From Tannerellaceae bacterium (GTDB lineage: Bacteria > Bacteroidota > Bacteroidia > Bacteroidales > Tannerellaceae): a stretch of DNA of 7,657 bases. Position 1 is the first letter of the stretch, and the number at the start of each line of letters is the position of its first letter. The stretch covers positions 1 to 7,657 of the forward strand of contig JAJBTP010000629.1 in the NCBI GenBank assembly GCA_020860805.1, given 5' to 3'. The translations under genes were made by a program, and so were the position numbers. Below the pieces are notes generated by a model, which saw nothing but the letters and a program-made list of their open reading frames with translations, was not told the DNA's origin and made no database searches. Below are positions 6,739 to 7,657 of this stretch, in pieces.

Positions 6739-7624
6739 TTAGGGAGCCTCCTCTTTAACAGTATCTATTTCACCTATTATAGGAACAGAGCTAAACTTAA
6801 TCAGGCTTCCTTTTTTAAACCATTCTTCCCGGTGAAGAGAATACACCTTTTCATAAGAAAGATAAAATTGCTCTACATCATGGATGTGTATATATTCCTT
6901 GAATCTCTTTCTACCAAAAGAGATTCTTAGCTGACATACAGTCCAGATATTTCTACGGGAAGATGCAGGTTTCCATTTGGGCATATTTTCCAGGACTTTT
7001 AAAACAACTTTATCCTGTTTAGGGGAAAAGCTATTTATTATTTCCGGCTGCCTGTATGAACCATCCGGTGAGAGTGTAAACTGCACAACGAGTTCTCCTT
7101 TTTTATTGAATAAATAATGCCAAACTGAACATTTCATCTTTTTTCTTATATATTTGGCAAACTCGATACCACCTCCGGGAATTTCATGATACTCCCTGAT
7201 TTCCAAAAATGCCATACTTCCTACTTCCTCTTTATCTACAGTAAAATAGAAGTTCATTTCAAAAAAATGCATCTTCCGGTTCACCTTCTGTAGTATGAAT
7301 AAATGCCGGCATTGTGTATAGCACTCTCCTGACCTCTTCCTTAAACAGCTTTTTACGTGCACTGGAATAAATTTCTTTTACCAAACCATCTTTTCCTATA
7401 TGACAGCATACTGCCACACGTCCTGATTCCTCTTCTTTCAGCATTTGCTCCGGATAAGTCAGATGGTCTTCCATAAATTTCCTCCATGCTTCTTCACCAC
7501 CCGGAAACTGAGGAGAATTTTTACTTACTGTAACAGACTTATGGATGTGTGTTTGGCTCGCACAGGAGCAAAAAATACAGAACAAGGCTAAACAGCTATA
7601 GAAAAAATAGTTATAAATTCTCAT
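6739..7624 (-). CDS. Lipoprotein-like protein with two TonB_C-type domains, frameshifted in a T7 run
   Basis: Two frames, 7624-7262 and 7261-6739, form one protein of about 294 residues. The first ends GEPEDAFF then stop; the second continues FFEMNFYFTVD, and removing one T from a seven-T run at 7261-7267 joins them exactly. The N-terminus has a hydrophobic signal (FFYSCLALFCIFCSC) with a possible lipobox Cys at 21, so export and lipid anchoring are plausible though the box is imperfect. The first TonB_C-like domain spans about 38-130 (PQFPGG, LTYPEQ, GRVAVCCHIGKDGLV, MPAF), the second about 147-237 (EIPGGG, GELVVQFTLSPDGS, MPKWKPA). The motifs PGG, DG and MPxWKP are the usual marks of Bacteroidota TonB_C proteins; no proline-rich linker or transmembrane TonB anchor is visible, so it is probably not a classical energy transducer. 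It ends convergently with the plus-strand cluster, 31 bases from the DUF6377-like stump. Function unknown. Confidence 0.78.
7261..7267. repeat. A7/T7 homopolymer at the frame break of the TonB_C-domain gene
   Basis: Seven A on the plus strand (T on the coding strand). Six would keep the frame (Ala-Phe-Phe-Glu-Met), seven creates an immediate TGA. This is the exact site where the two halves of the gene part. Confidence 0.85.
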
Positions 7625-7627
7625 ATC

Positions 7628-7657
7628 TTATTTCATTTCTATAATAGAAACCGGCAT
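7628..7657 (-). CDS. C-terminal end of an upstream minus-strand gene (partial)
   Basis: On the minus strand the window edge opens into a frame ending Met-Pro-Val-Ser-Ile-Ile-Glu-Met-Lys and TAA, three bases before the ATG of the TonB_C-domain gene. The tight spacing suggests an operon. The ending MPVSI resembles the last strand of TonB_C domains (often LPVxF or MPVSF), so the upstream gene may be a paralogue, but nine residues are too few to decide. There is no better promoter candidate in these bases. Confidence 0.35.
   Translation of the reverse strand: MPVSIIEMK

Noticed and set aside
6736..6755. GGAG/CTCC inverted repeat as a terminator between the convergent genes
   Set aside because: Arms of four bases around one base, inside the last codons of the TonB_C gene, without a proper stem or T run.
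1..7657. CRISPR array, tRNA or rRNA genes, insertion sequences, integrase or attachment sites
   Set aside because: No regularly spaced repeats, no tRNA-like cloverleaf or rRNA sequence, no transposase or recombinase domain and no long terminal repeats were seen on either strand.

Overview
The window looks like chromosomal DNA of a Bacteroidota organism, most likely order Bacteroidales. The grounds are the protein families present (tandem TonB_C-domain lipoprotein, a probable DUF6377 N-terminus, an AraC regulator with a DUF6597-like front end), A-rich leaders without clear Shine-Dalgarno sites, and promoter-like TAnnTTTG boxes. I do not assign a genus.

Left part (1-3573, minus strand): an oxidative-arm TCA operon read right to left, aconitase (frameshifted in a run of ten G), then isocitrate dehydrogenase one base later, then, 11 bases on, the first seven codons of a further gene, probably citrate synthase. 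Together these would make 2-oxoglutarate from oxaloacetate and acetyl-CoA. The isocitrate dehydrogenase carries Asp-Ile-(5 residues)-Ala at the cofactor-discriminating positions, the signature of NAD+ rather than NADP+ use.

Middle (3574-3859): a 286-base AT-rich divergent intergenic region with promoter-like boxes and two short perfect palindromes. To its right on the plus strand runs a compact cluster: an AraC-family regulator (3860-4693), a PLP-dependent alpha-oxoamine synthase (4724-5997, two frameshifts), a small VOC/glyoxalase-fold protein (6018-6407) and a 97-residue secreted N-terminal fragment resembling DUF6377 proteins (6414-6707). Spacings of 30, 20 and 6 bases suggest co-transcription. 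The regulator plus oxoamine synthase plus VOC enzyme could be a small inducible pathway joining an acyl-CoA to an amino acid, which is inference only.

Right part (6739-7657, minus strand, convergent with the cluster): a lipoprotein-like protein with two TonB_C-type domains, broken by one extra T in a T7 run, and just upstream the last codons of another minus-strand gene.

A striking global property is four apparent single-base-type frame breaks in three genes within 7.7 kb, two of them in homopolymers, each with conserved sequence continuing intact on both sides. Assembly or read error is the simplest explanation, but slippage (especially at G10) or very recent gene decay cannot be excluded from sequence alone.
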